Source: an uncultured Lachnospiraceae bacterium (lineage in GTDB: Bacteria; Bacillota_A; Clostridia; Lachnospirales; Lachnospiraceae). From it: a stretch of 16,359 nucleotides of DNA. The notes under the pieces are model-generated. The model did no database searches and had not been told where the DNA came from. It saw nothing but the letters and a program-made list of their open reading frames with translations. The stretch spans positions 1-16,359 of the forward strand of contig CANOBT010000125.1 in assembly GCA_947564305.1 (NCBI GenBank). The letters run 5' to 3'. This document shows, piece after piece, positions 1-6,435 of the stretch (positions within the stretch are counted from its first letter, which is position 1; every line of letters starts with the position of its first letter). Both the position numbers and the translations under genes were made by a program.

Positions 1-43
1 GCAAAGGAGACTTAAGTATGAAAAAAGAATATGCGTTTTATTA

Positions 44-448
44 ATGCTTATCGTATTATTATCTTTTGGTATTAACACTTATGCAAAAGATACTTTGGAA
101 AATGAAGCAGAAAATACCAGTATTGTACCATTTAAAAAATTACAAACTTTATTCCCTGATATTCCAATAAGAGAAGACGGTTTTGTAGAAGGTTATGAAA
201 ATAACCATTTGTCAGTATATTCTTCTGATAAAGAGATATTTGGCGGAATGATGTCCTGCCCTGTAGAATCGTATAGCGCACAATATAATGATGGACCATG
301 TACTCTAAATATTTATAATAATGGCCAATATGATGTAGTCGGATATGAAAAATTAGATACTGTAGATAGAATTGGTGCAGGAGTAGGGTATAAACTAATT
401 ACTAATGTAAGTTATGGAAATACTAGTGTTTCTATTCAGGTTCCATAA
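44..448 (+). CDS. Small predicted exported protein, signal peptide apparently frameshifted
   Basis: I do not recognise this family. The readable frame begins at an internal ATG and gives 134 residues with a short hydrophobic start (MLIVLLSFG) ending in a TYAKD cleavage-like site, then a polar domain with two cysteines (MMSCPVES and DGPCTLN) that could form a disulfide. An excellent Shine-Dalgarno (AAAGGAGA, 3-10) is correctly spaced not for this ATG but for an ATG at 18. That ATG reads MKKEYAFY and stops at 42. With one more A in the six-A run at 21-26, ATG 18 would read MKKRICVLLMLIVLLSF straight into this frame, a textbook Sec signal peptide. The real gene therefore probably starts at 18 and is disrupted by a one-base slip (mutation, phase variation or sequencing error). 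The mature function is unknown. Confidence 0.6.
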   Translation: MLIVLLSFGINTYAKDTLENEAENTSIVPFKKLQTLFPDIPIREDGFVEGYENNHLSVYSSDKEIFGGMMSCPVESYSAQYNDGPCTLNIYNNGQYDVVGYEKLDTVDRIGAGVGYKLITNVSYGNTSVSIQVP

Positions 449-514
449 TATTGCTGTTGGAGAGAACCATGTATATGCAATGGTAACGTTGCATCCGTTT
501 TAAATGTGTGATAG

Positions 515-548
515 AAGGGGCAGTTGAATAAGTCGGCTGCCCCTTGTT
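515..548 (+). terminator. Terminator-like hairpin
   Basis: A 9-bp perfect stem, AAGGGGCAG (515-523) with CTGCCCCTT (537-545), has a 13-nt loop and lies 67 bases after the first gene's stop. The T tract after it is poor (GTTGCATAT), so it could be a weak intrinsic terminator for the upstream gene or simply an RNA hairpin. Confidence 0.5.
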
Positions 549-727
549 GCATATCATTGAATGAAAAAATAAGGGACTGCTTTTTCGTATACTTGTGTTA
601 TATAATCGCAACTATAAACTGGAGAGAGATTTTTAATCCATATATATTTAAAATTAATAGAATATAACTACAGAGTGCACAAAGCATAGGGAAACATGTG
701 TATAGAATAAACAGTTAACGTAATGAT

Positions 728-766
728 TGGCCAGGAGGAATGATGCCTCTGAAGGCCAGTTTTTTT
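728..766 (+). terminator. Intrinsic terminator candidate
   Basis: An outer stem TGGCC (728-732)/GGCCA (754-758) encloses a possible inner GAGG/CCTC stem and is followed directly by a run of seven T (760-766). It is the best intrinsic-terminator shape in this stretch. No gene ends immediately upstream, so it may act as an attenuator or terminate an unseen small RNA. Confidence 0.5.
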
Positions 767-1030
767 GTTGTGAAAAAGCTAAGAGGAAGGATGAAAAGAA
801 ATGGTGTAGAACAGAAATGCAGTTTCAAGAAGGGGGATAAAAGGAATGGGAAGGTTTAGGGATTGACGAGGAAGGAAATTATATAGTTCAATGCAATTTT
901 GAGTCCAGGTTTATAATTTAAAAACATTTTAAATATGTCCTTTGCAATAACCTAGAAATAATATCTCTATTCTGAAATGCAAATTTGAATGTTTGTGTTA
1001 TAGCACAGTACCTTTTCTTCAGTAATTCCT

Positions 1031-1070
1031 ATTATTTGGTCATTCCAAATGAGTATATGGATTATTTGGT
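1031..1070. repeat. ATTATTTGGT direct repeats with internal inverted repeat
   Basis: The 10-mer ATTATTTGGT occurs at 1031-1040 and again at 1061-1070, exactly 30 bp apart (about three helical turns). The first copy also forms an inverted repeat with CCAAAT at 1045-1050 (ATTTGG-5 nt-CCAAAT). A TATACT box follows at 1073-1078. This is a possible binding site upstream of the sigma-factor gene, but the sequence is AT-rich and chance is not excluded. Confidence 0.35.
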
Positions 1071-1241
1071 ATTATACTGCAAAAATATTTCGACTTTTTA
1101 AGAAAAACACTGAAAAAAAGGATTGTAAGCAACATCATAAAGAAGTTTAATTTTAATAAAAACGGATAGTGGTGCAATAAGGTACAGGTGACCCACCATT
1201 GTCATGCCAAAATTCACATGGAGAGCTCGTCCGCCTCCACA

Positions 1242-1275
1242 CTCCGATCTGATTTCAAAAATTTCAGATCGGAGG
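1242..1275 (+). promoter_or_regulatory. RBS-sequestering hairpin in the sigma-factor leader
   Basis: CTCCGATCTGA (1242-1252) is perfectly complementary to TCAGATCGGAG (1264-1274), with an 11-nt loop. The right arm contains most of the GGAGG Shine-Dalgarno (1271-1275) for the ATG at 1284. When folded, the ribosome binding site would be paired. An upstream CCGCCTCC (about 1231-1238) could also pair with the same GGAGG, offering a second conformation. This suggests translational control, but no ligand or trans factor is visible. Confidence 0.55.
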
Positions 1276-1283
1276 AAAGAATA

Positions 1284-1709
1284 ATGGCTTACAATAAAGC
1301 AAGAGAGGAACGTAAATGGAAACAGTGGAAGGAACAAGAGGAAAAAACACTTCGAGCCTTTGGAATGGATGAAAAATCTATCCAGGAATTAAGAGATAGT
1401 GACTGGGAGGATTTTAAAGCTGAAAGATGTTTTGAGGATCATCGGACAGCATTTCCAAAATATCAGGATTGGGAGGGGCAGGTATCAGATGAGCGGGAAA
1501 TCAATACGATTCCTTTATTACTGGATTCCATTGATGACGAGCGTCTTTTACATATCCTGCGGGACACAGACCGGAGGACTCTGCAGATACTATTGATGAA
1601 GATGATGGGGTTTTCAGTAGTGGATATTGCAGAACAATTGAAGATAAGTGAATACTCTATTTATAACAGAATAAAGCGTTTGAAGAAAAAAATTAAAAAA
1701 AATTTATAA
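1284..1709 (+). CDS. Sigma-70 family-like small regulator of a Tn1549-type conjugative element
   Basis: This 141-aa protein starts MAYNKAREERKWKQWKEQ, a highly charged helical N-terminus typical of small sigma-like proteins carried by Tn1549-type conjugative elements. The C-terminal 50 residues (RRTLQILLMKMMGFSVVDIAEQLKISEYSIYNRIKRL) form a region-4-like helix-turn-helix with a basic tail (KKKIKKNL). The usual role inferred for this family is transcriptional control of element genes. The family has no clear region 2 for core and -10 binding, so true sigma activity is uncertain. I chose ATG 1284 over the in-frame ATG at 1188 because GGAGG lies eight bases upstream of 1284, and because the upstream codons overlap the hairpin leader and look unlike the family. 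Confidence 0.8.
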   Translation: MAYNKAREERKWKQWKEQEEKTLRAFGMDEKSIQELRDSDWEDFKAERCFEDHRTAFPKYQDWEGQVSDEREINTIPLLLDSIDDERLLHILRDTDRRTLQILLMKMMGFSVVDIAEQLKISEYSIYNRIKRLKKKIKKNL

Positions 1710-1777
1710 AGTGCGACTAAAAAGCGGGGTTCCCAACGGCTATATAGTAGAAGGGAAAATCTCTTCGGCTGCACTTT
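1708..1777 (+). repeat. Inverted repeat bracketing a structured non-coding stretch
   Basis: AAAGTGC (1708-1714, beginning at the sigma gene's stop codon) is the exact reverse complement of GCACTTT (1771-1777). The 56 bases between them hold further GC-rich blocks (GCGGGGTTCCC, CTCTTCGGCTG). It could close a long RNA hairpin or be part of a small RNA. There is no T tract, so it is not a clear terminator. Confidence 0.35.
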
Positions 1778-2009
1778 GACAACTTTATACCAGCATTACA
1801 GGTACGTTCCCGCAAGTAGAAGCGTGACAAGATAAGCGCCAGGACAACCGGAAACAGCCACTGCATGGAGGGGATGGATTTTTTCAATATCGGAAATTGG
1901 AAAAGGGAGGGCCATTCCTTACCATGCAGTGTCTGTTCCGTTTCGAGCGATCCCTTATACTTGAAATAAGCTGCGGCTGGCTTTTCGCCATGATCACAAG
2001 CGGGGGATA

Positions 2010-2189
2010 ATGATACACATATTTGCCAAAAAGCAAAAGGATGAAATTCAGGTTGTAATCAGCAAGACCTTTCGGACATCCGTGAACGACATCGGTATAG
2101 CAGGACGGAATTTTCAGATCATCAGACTGGAAAACTTTATGCGAGTGTATAGTAAACGACAGTTCGTTTTATACCTGCACATTTTATAA
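2010..2189 (+). CDS. Possible 59-aa basic protein (hypothetical)
   Basis: A short frame begins MIHIFAKKQKDEIQVVISK, continues through TSVNDIGIAGRNFQIIRLEN and ends LYLHIL. A GGGGG run lies only three bases from the ATG, so the ribosome binding site is poorly spaced. The alternating hydrophobic and charged pattern looks more protein-like than random. I do not recognise the family. It could be a truncated element gene, or chance. Confidence 0.3.
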   Translation: MIHIFAKKQKDEIQVVISKTFRTSVNDIGIAGRNFQIIRLENFMRVYSKRQFVLYLHIL

Positions 2190-2364
2190 ATACTGTAGTA
2201 TTGTCACATTTCATGTAGTCAAGCACCAAAAATAATGTTGTTTGCTATAAATACAGAGAAATAGAGTTTACAGTCTAAATGCGTATTTTTGATTATTTAA
2301 TTGAAAATACATACTCGGCTATCAGAAATTTACAAATGCCATACACGCCAGATGCCTGCCTGTA

Positions 2365-2559
2365 ATGTTCCCAACCATCACAGAAGATGGACGGCTTTCG
2401 GGGATGCGGGGGCAAATACGAATGCCAAAAGAAACAAATGTATCTGTTCAGCTGAGGAACATTTTTGAGGGAACTGAACAGAAAAATGAAATCAATCGAA
2501 GTGTGTCGTTGATATCAGATACCATGCGGCTGTGGGGTACTACGGCCGCATGCATGTGA
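2365..2559 (+). CDS. Possible 64-aa hypothetical protein
   Basis: This frame reads MFPTITEDGRLSGMRGQIRM and on to a stop at 2559. No Shine-Dalgarno precedes the ATG, no family features are visible, and the 3' part overlaps a hairpin. It is listed only because its position just before the DUF3846 gene would fit a small element gene or a remnant of one. Confidence 0.2.
   Translation: MFPTITEDGRLSGMRGQIRMPKETNVSVQLRNIFEGTEQKNEINRSVSLISDTMRLWGTTAACM
2523..2552 (+). repeat. 8-bp perfect inverted repeat (hairpin)
   Basis: CATGCGGC (2523-2530) pairs with GCCGCATG (2545-2552) across a 14-nt loop, about 45 bases before the DUF3846 start. There is no T tract. It could be an RNA leader hairpin or a protein-binding site. 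Confidence 0.4.
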
Positions 2560-2596
2560 TACCAACGCCATACAGTTTCAGAAAGGCAATTATGTT

Positions 2597-3130
2597 ATGA
2601 ATTACGATTATGACGGCCAGGAGACTGGTCAGAAAGAAACAGAGGGGATGAAAGTTCTGGTCGTGGAACCATTGAAAGAGCCTTATCTCAAAACCATTTC
2701 TAGAAATTTAAAGTCGTTGCAGAAAGAAGTTGGGGGACTGATTGATGCAACGTATCCTTTTGAAGATATGGTTGCAATTGTGCTAAATGATAGGGGAAAG
2801 CTTAATGGTATGACGCCGAATCGTGGTCTCTACAATAACGAGGGAAAACTATATGATATTATCGCAGGCCCATTTCTAGTCACAGGTTTGAGGGATGGAG
2901 ACTTTGTGTCTTTAGACGAGGAATTGTCAGCAAAATATATGGAGAAGTATCAGGTGCCTGAAATGCTTGTTCGTATCAATGGGGAGCTGGCAATGGTTCC
3001 CGTACCAGAAGAAATGAGAGAGAAAACGGTACAGGCCGAAAAGGAATCTCAAAATGAAAAGAATCAGAACAATCGGACGAATCAGAACAGAAAGATCAGA
3101 AAGCGGAGCAGAGCCAATGAGGGACTCTGA
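2597..3130 (+). CDS. DUF3846 domain-containing protein
   Basis: This 177-aa protein matches the pattern of DUF3846 proteins found in Tn1549-like elements and some phages. A core of about residues 18-120 carries MKVLVVEP, then LKSLQKEVGGLID, a VLNDRGK turn, GMTPNRGLY and a DIIAGPFLVTGL segment, in the family's usual order. The biochemical function is not established. The C-terminus (about 145-177) is a charged tail rich in K, N, R and E, probably disordered. The start has AAAGG about ten bases upstream. The last 14 bases overlap the preferred start of the helicase gene, implying translational coupling. The start is otherwise unambiguous. Confidence 0.8.
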   Translation: MNYDYDGQETGQKETEGMKVLVVEPLKEPYLKTISRNLKSLQKEVGGLIDATYPFEDMVAIVLNDRGKLNGMTPNRGLYNNEGKLYDIIAGPFLVTGLRDGDFVSLDEELSAKYMEKYQVPEMLVRINGELAMVPVPEEMREKTVQAEKESQNEKNQNNRTNQNRKIRKRSRANEGL

Positions 3131-5117
3131 CAGAATCGTGCCGATGGGATGGCACCAGAAAAAAGCCCATGCGGAAGTGGAGCGCATTTTTCAGGAACTC
3201 ATGCCCAAACATGGTTTGACCGTCCGGGAAGAGCAGCTCCGTTTGAGCCACGAAATGTTGGATGCACTATGGGGGAACCAGATAGCATTGTGTGACGCCG
3301 GAGTAGGGATAGGGAAAACATACGCATATCTGGTAGCGTGTATTGTGAAAGAAAAATACACAAAGCAGGTTGGAAATATTTCAAGCTCAAAGAACTATCC
3401 GGCAGTGATCTCCACCTCCAGCATTGCGCTTCAAGAAGCAATCCTGCAAGAGTACATTCCGTTTCTATCCCGGCTCCTGCTGAAAGAAAAACTGATCAGC
3501 AAACCGCTGAAAGCTGTCGTCCGAAAAGGAAAAGAACATTTTGTGTGTGACAGCCGCCTGAATCAGCGGATTGCTTCCATTCAGGATAAGAAGAAAAACG
3601 GGAACCAGAAAAAGGCATTGCTTGCCCTGCGTACCTGCTATGACATGGATCAAGTGCATGGGTTGAGTGGGTTCGATAGGAGGCTTGTATGTGTTCCTAA
3701 GTTCTGCCCGAAGAATTGCACAGAGAGGGAAAACTGTCGTTATCGGAGATATATGAAGCGAGTGAGGAGTACAGGAATCCATTTTCAAATCTGTAACCAT
3801 AATTATCTGCTTGCGGATGCTTCCCACCGGACGAAGGGGTATCGTCCGCTTTTATCAGATTACCGGGCGTTGGTGATTGACGAAGCCCATAAGCTCCCGG
3901 AAGCGGCGGTGCAGATGTGCGGAAAAACATTATGCAGTGATGATATCTTAGAGATTTGCTATTTACTGGAAAAGGAGCATCAGGGAATCCGTGCCAGACG
4001 TTTAAAGGCAGAGATGAAAAAACTCTTTCAGGTGATTGCAGAGAATCATTCCTTTGAGAATGGGCAGAGGATTGCGTTCCGGCAGACAGAGGAATGCGTT
4101 TCCATCCTGAAAGAGAGTTCCACACTTTTATTTGAAATCGGCAGGCGGTGCAGGGGGAGTATTTCCAAATGGATTCGCAACCGGCTGGAAGAAGCAGGGA
4201 TAGTTCTCTGCTATTTTTTAGTCCCCGGCAGGAAGTACGTTTTATATTTGGAGCAGGATACGGAACGGCTTCCGGTTTTCTGCGCCATAAGCCGGGAGGT
4301 TCCGGCCTATCTCCAGAAGGTGTTATGGGATCAGGAGATTCCGGCAATCCTCACAAGCGGAACTTTAAAGGCGGGGAACGGTTTTCTCCGAACCCGGCAG
4401 ATGTTGGGATTGAATGGAAAGAAACGGAAAAGGAAATCCGGGGTACAGGAATACGTGGCCGAATCGCCGTTTGAATATAGGAGAAACTGTCTGCTTTATC
4501 TGCCGCAGGATGGAAAGCAGATCCGGCATGGAAGCCGGGAAGAAGCGGTATGGATCGCAAAGCGGATCAAACAACTGGCGGGTTCTACTCATGGACATAC
4601 GCTGGTGCTGTTCACGTCTTATTCTCTAATGGGGAGTGTATACCAGATTCTGCGCAGTGACCTGCCGTTTCCCATGGTGGAAGTGTGGCGGCATACGCAG
4701 GAGGAAATCATGCGTTTTAAGACATTGGAGAATGCGGTTTTGTTCGCAGCCGGTTCCTGTTGGGAGGGCGTGGATTTTCCGGGAGATATGGTATCGTCCC
4801 TGATCATTGTAAGGCTTCCATTCGCTGTGCCTGATCCAGTGAGGGAGGCGGAGAAAGAGCAATATGGAAATCTGCGAGAATACATAGAAGCTGTTGCAGT
4901 GCCGGATATGCAGAAGAAGCTGCGGCAGGGGTTCGGCAGAGCCATCCGGACGGAGACGGATACCTGTGTGGTGACGATTTTGGATCAGCGGGCGGTCAGA
5001 GGCGGAAGATACTATGAGGACGTGCTGTGCGCATTGCCGTCTTGTCAGATGGCGGAGTCTATTGAAGATGTAGAGAATTTCATCCGTAGGAGGAAGAATG
5101 TGGATTATTATATGTGA
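3117..5117 (+). CDS. DinG/XPD-type superfamily 2 DNA helicase (Fe-S cluster)
   Basis: About 666 aa. Visible motifs in order are Walker A AGVGIGKT (61-68), Walker B ALVIDEAH (251-258), a cysteine set C144, C192, C197, C201 and C207 that would supply the four ligands of the 4Fe-4S cluster, motif IV-like LVLFTSYSL, motif V GSCWEGVDFPGD and motif VI QGFGRAIRTETD. Such proteins unwind DNA 5'-3' using ATP. Here it probably serves replication or processing of the mobile element. I prefer ATG 3117 because GGAG lies nine bases upstream and it overlaps the DUF3846 stop. An in-frame ATG at 3054 has AAGGA nine bases upstream and would add 21 low-complexity residues. The gene looks complete. Confidence 0.9.
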   Translation: MRDSDRIVPMGWHQKKAHAEVERIFQELMPKHGLTVREEQLRLSHEMLDALWGNQIALCDAGVGIGKTYAYLVACIVKEKYTKQVGNISSSKNYPAVISTSSIALQEAILQEYIPFLSRLLLKEKLISKPLKAVVRKGKEHFVCDSRLNQRIASIQDKKKNGNQKKALLALRTCYDMDQVHGLSGFDRRLVCVPKFCPKNCTERENCRYRRYMKRVRSTGIHFQICNHNYLLADASHRTKGYRPLLSDYRALVIDEAHKLPEAAVQMCGKTLCSDDILEICYLLEKEHQGIRARRLKAEMKKLFQVIAENHSFENGQRIAFRQTEECVSILKESSTLLFEIGRRCRGSISKWIRNRLEEAGIVLCYFLVPGRKYVLYLEQDTERLPVFCAISREVPAYLQKVLWDQEIPAILTSGTLKAGNGFLRTRQMLGLNGKKRKRKSGVQEYVAESPFEYRRNCLLYLPQDGKQIRHGSREEAVWIAKRIKQLAGSTHGHTLVLFTSYSLMGSVYQILRSDLPFPMVEVWRHTQEEIMRFKTLENAVLFAAGSCWEGVDFPGDMVSSLIIVRLPFAVPDPVREAEKEQYGNLREYIEAVAVPDMQKKLRQGFGRAIRTETDTCVVTILDQRAVRGGRYYEDVLCALPSCQMAESIEDVENFIRRRKNVDYYM

Positions 5118-5249
5118 GTGATAGATTTCAGTGAGCCAGAGAATTCAGCATTGTTGGTTATGCTTAAAAACGGGACAAGTTGAAACAGAATGTTTGTTGG
5201 TATTTTAGGAGCAATTTGCACAGATTTGGTGGTTTTGGCAAATGGCTTT

Positions 5250-5277
5250 CTGTACATGAAGTGGGTATACTGTACAT
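5250..5277 (+). promoter_or_regulatory. CTGTACAT operator-like repeats over the recombinase promoter
   Basis: CTGTACAT occurs at 5250-5257 and 5270-5277, exactly 20 bp apart (two helical turns, same face). Each contains the palindrome TGTACA. A consensus-like -10 box TATACT (5266-5271) lies between them and overlaps the second copy. A good -35 at standard spacing is lacking. A repressor, possibly the small DUF6262 protein or a recombinase, bound here would block transcription of the trio. Alternatively these are recombinase binding sites near the element's left end. Confidence 0.5.
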
Positions 5278-5295
5278 AGCGTCAGAGGAAAGGAA

Positions 5296-6429
5296 GTGAA
5301 AGCAATGAAGCGGTATAAAGTAGGTGTCCAGAAGGATGGGACGGTAAAGTATTATTTTATACGGGATGTGGAAACATTGGAACTGAGCCTGTTTCCGACA
5401 AAATATCTGGCGCATTTGACAAGGGCGAACCGTTCTCCGAATACCATCCGCAGGAGTGCGTTTGCCATCTGCTATTACCTGGAATACATGGACGAAAAGC
5501 AGATGGAAATAGAAGATGTATACCAGATGGATTTTGAAACACAATATGGACATTTCTCGGATTATCTGATATGGCTGAAGCATGGAAAGCATAAGGAGAA
5601 TACGAAGAAGCTGCCGGACAATGGAACCTGCAACGCATATTTAAAAGATGTGTTCAGGTTCTATCTTTTTTTGGAACTACAAACAGAGCGGGCGGGGCAG
5701 TTATCGGTTTTATCTTATAACCAGATGACTGTTCCAAATTCGGTCGGAGTGAAAAGAACGCTGCGCTTTAAAGCCTTCAAAGGGTATCTGAAAGAGGAAG
5801 AGCGGAAGGTTCGTGCAGCAGAAAAATGTGAGATTGTGAGGATTCTGGAAGCATGTACGAATTGCCGGGATCAGGTATTGATCTTATTGACTTCGGAATT
5901 GGGATTTCGGATAGGAGAAATCCTGGGAATTGATTATACGAGAGATATCGATTATGAGAATCACGAGATCCGGGTGGATTTCCGGGATGACAATGAGAAT
6001 GATGCAAGGGCGAAGAACGCGGAGGAACGCAGGGGAAAGATCAGCAGAGATACCTTCGATTTCTTGCTATATTACCTGTCCGAATATTGGGATGTGATCC
6101 AGAAACAGAATTACCTGTTTATTAATATCAAAGGTGATACGTCGGGAAAGCCGATGAAAGTAGACAGCGTTTACGATATGTTTGAGCGTATGGAGAAAAA
6201 GACGGGGATTAAAATTACGCCCCATATGCTCCGGCGGTATTACGCAAATACAAGATGGGAGGCTAACTGGCCACTGGAGATGATTAGCCAGGCCCTCGGC
6301 CACAAGCATTTGGATACAACGATACGGTATCTGAATGTGCTGGATGACAAGATGAAGGTTGCAAGTGAAGAATTTTATAGCAGATATTCCAGTCTGTATG
6401 GGATTCAGAATCTGCTGAATGGGAGGTGA
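5296..6429 (+). CDS. Tyrosine recombinase 1, TnpA-like (Tn554/trio type)
   Basis: This 377-aa site-specific recombinase has a SAM-like core-binding domain (about 35-145) and a C-terminal catalytic domain (about 170-370). The catalytic set is complete: R205 (GFRIGE), H310 and R313 (PHMLRRYY), H336 (ALGHKH) and the nucleophile Y345 (TIRYLNV). These cut and rejoin DNA through a 3'-phosphotyrosine. Size and sequence resemble TnpA of Tn554, and it is the first gene of a packed cassette. The start is GTG 5296 (GAGGAAAGG just upstream) or in-frame ATG 5305. The encoded protein is essentially the same. The next recombinase starts six bases after the stop. Confidence 0.9.
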   Translation: MKAMKRYKVGVQKDGTVKYYFIRDVETLELSLFPTKYLAHLTRANRSPNTIRRSAFAICYYLEYMDEKQMEIEDVYQMDFETQYGHFSDYLIWLKHGKHKENTKKLPDNGTCNAYLKDVFRFYLFLELQTERAGQLSVLSYNQMTVPNSVGVKRTLRFKAFKGYLKEEERKVRAAEKCEIVRILEACTNCRDQVLILLTSELGFRIGEILGIDYTRDIDYENHEIRVDFRDDNENDARAKNAEERRGKISRDTFDFLLYYLSEYWDVIQKQNYLFINIKGDTSGKPMKVDSVYDMFERMEKKTGIKITPHMLRRYYANTRWEANWPLEMISQALGHKHLDTTIRYLNVLDDKMKVASEEFYSRYSSLYGIQNLLNGR

Positions 6430-6435
6430 GGATAA

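Larger units (their letters stand above)
449..1187. other. Gene-poor AT-rich region
   Basis: No convincing gene was seen over about 740 bases. It holds two terminator-like hairpins (515-545 and 728-766) and a TATAAT box at 601-606 with no good -35. A fragmentary peptide frame around 840-922 (reading EWEGLGIDEEGNYIVQCNF, then a stop) has no start codon of its own because a TAA lies just upstream. It may be a gene remnant. A repeat pair lies at 1031-1070. The only long frame here on the minus strand (from 1337 down to 1098) overlaps the sigma-factor leader and has no family features. Confidence 0.5.
1710..2596. other. Gene-poor stretch inside the conjugative-element fragment
   Basis: Nearly 900 bases lie between the sigma-like gene and the DUF3846 gene. 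They hold a structured segment right after the sigma gene, two weak short reading frames (2010-2189 and 2365-2559) and a hairpin at 2523-2552. The middle part (2190-2340) is AT-rich and shows no recognisable gene. In intact elements more genes are expected between these two, so part of the element may have been deleted here. That last point is inference. Confidence 0.4.
1190..5117 (+). mobile_element. Fragment of a Tn1549-type integrative conjugative element
   Basis: The combination of a small sigma-like protein, a DUF3846 protein and a DinG-type helicase on one strand is characteristic of Tn1549/CTn-type elements of Clostridia. This is family knowledge applied to the visible proteins. No relaxase, coupling protein, VirB4 or element integrase of the Tn916 type is in the window. 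The recombinase trio begins within 180 bases of the helicase stop. The fragment is therefore either the edge of a larger element or a remnant interrupted by the downstream transposon. Boundaries are approximate. Confidence 0.6.

Noticed and set aside
1098..1337. Minus-strand frame with a hydrophobic run
   Set aside because: It covers the sigma-like gene's leader hairpin and start. The hydrophobic stretch is the complement of an A-rich, charged coding region, and there is no ribosome site.
1776..1804. Promoter suggested by TTGACA after the sigma-like gene
   Set aside because: The hexamer at 17 bases spacing (CAGGTA) is a poor -10, and no convincing gene follows.
1865..1966. Short frame MEGMDFFNIGNW resembling the start of Maff2-type element proteins
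   Set aside because: Only the first few residues are suggestive. The rest lacks the two hydrophobic segments expected, and the frame stops after about 33 codons.
3054..3116. Earlier start for the helicase
   Set aside because: It would add 21 low-complexity residues overlapping the DUF3846 tail by 77 bases. The ATG at 3117 has a better-placed GGAG and a typical short coupling overlap. It is not fully excluded.
3697..4347. Long minus-strand reading frame of 216 codons inside the helicase gene
   Set aside because: It is rich in P, S and R with no family features and lies wholly opposite a well-supported helicase. It is a shadow of that gene's codon bias.
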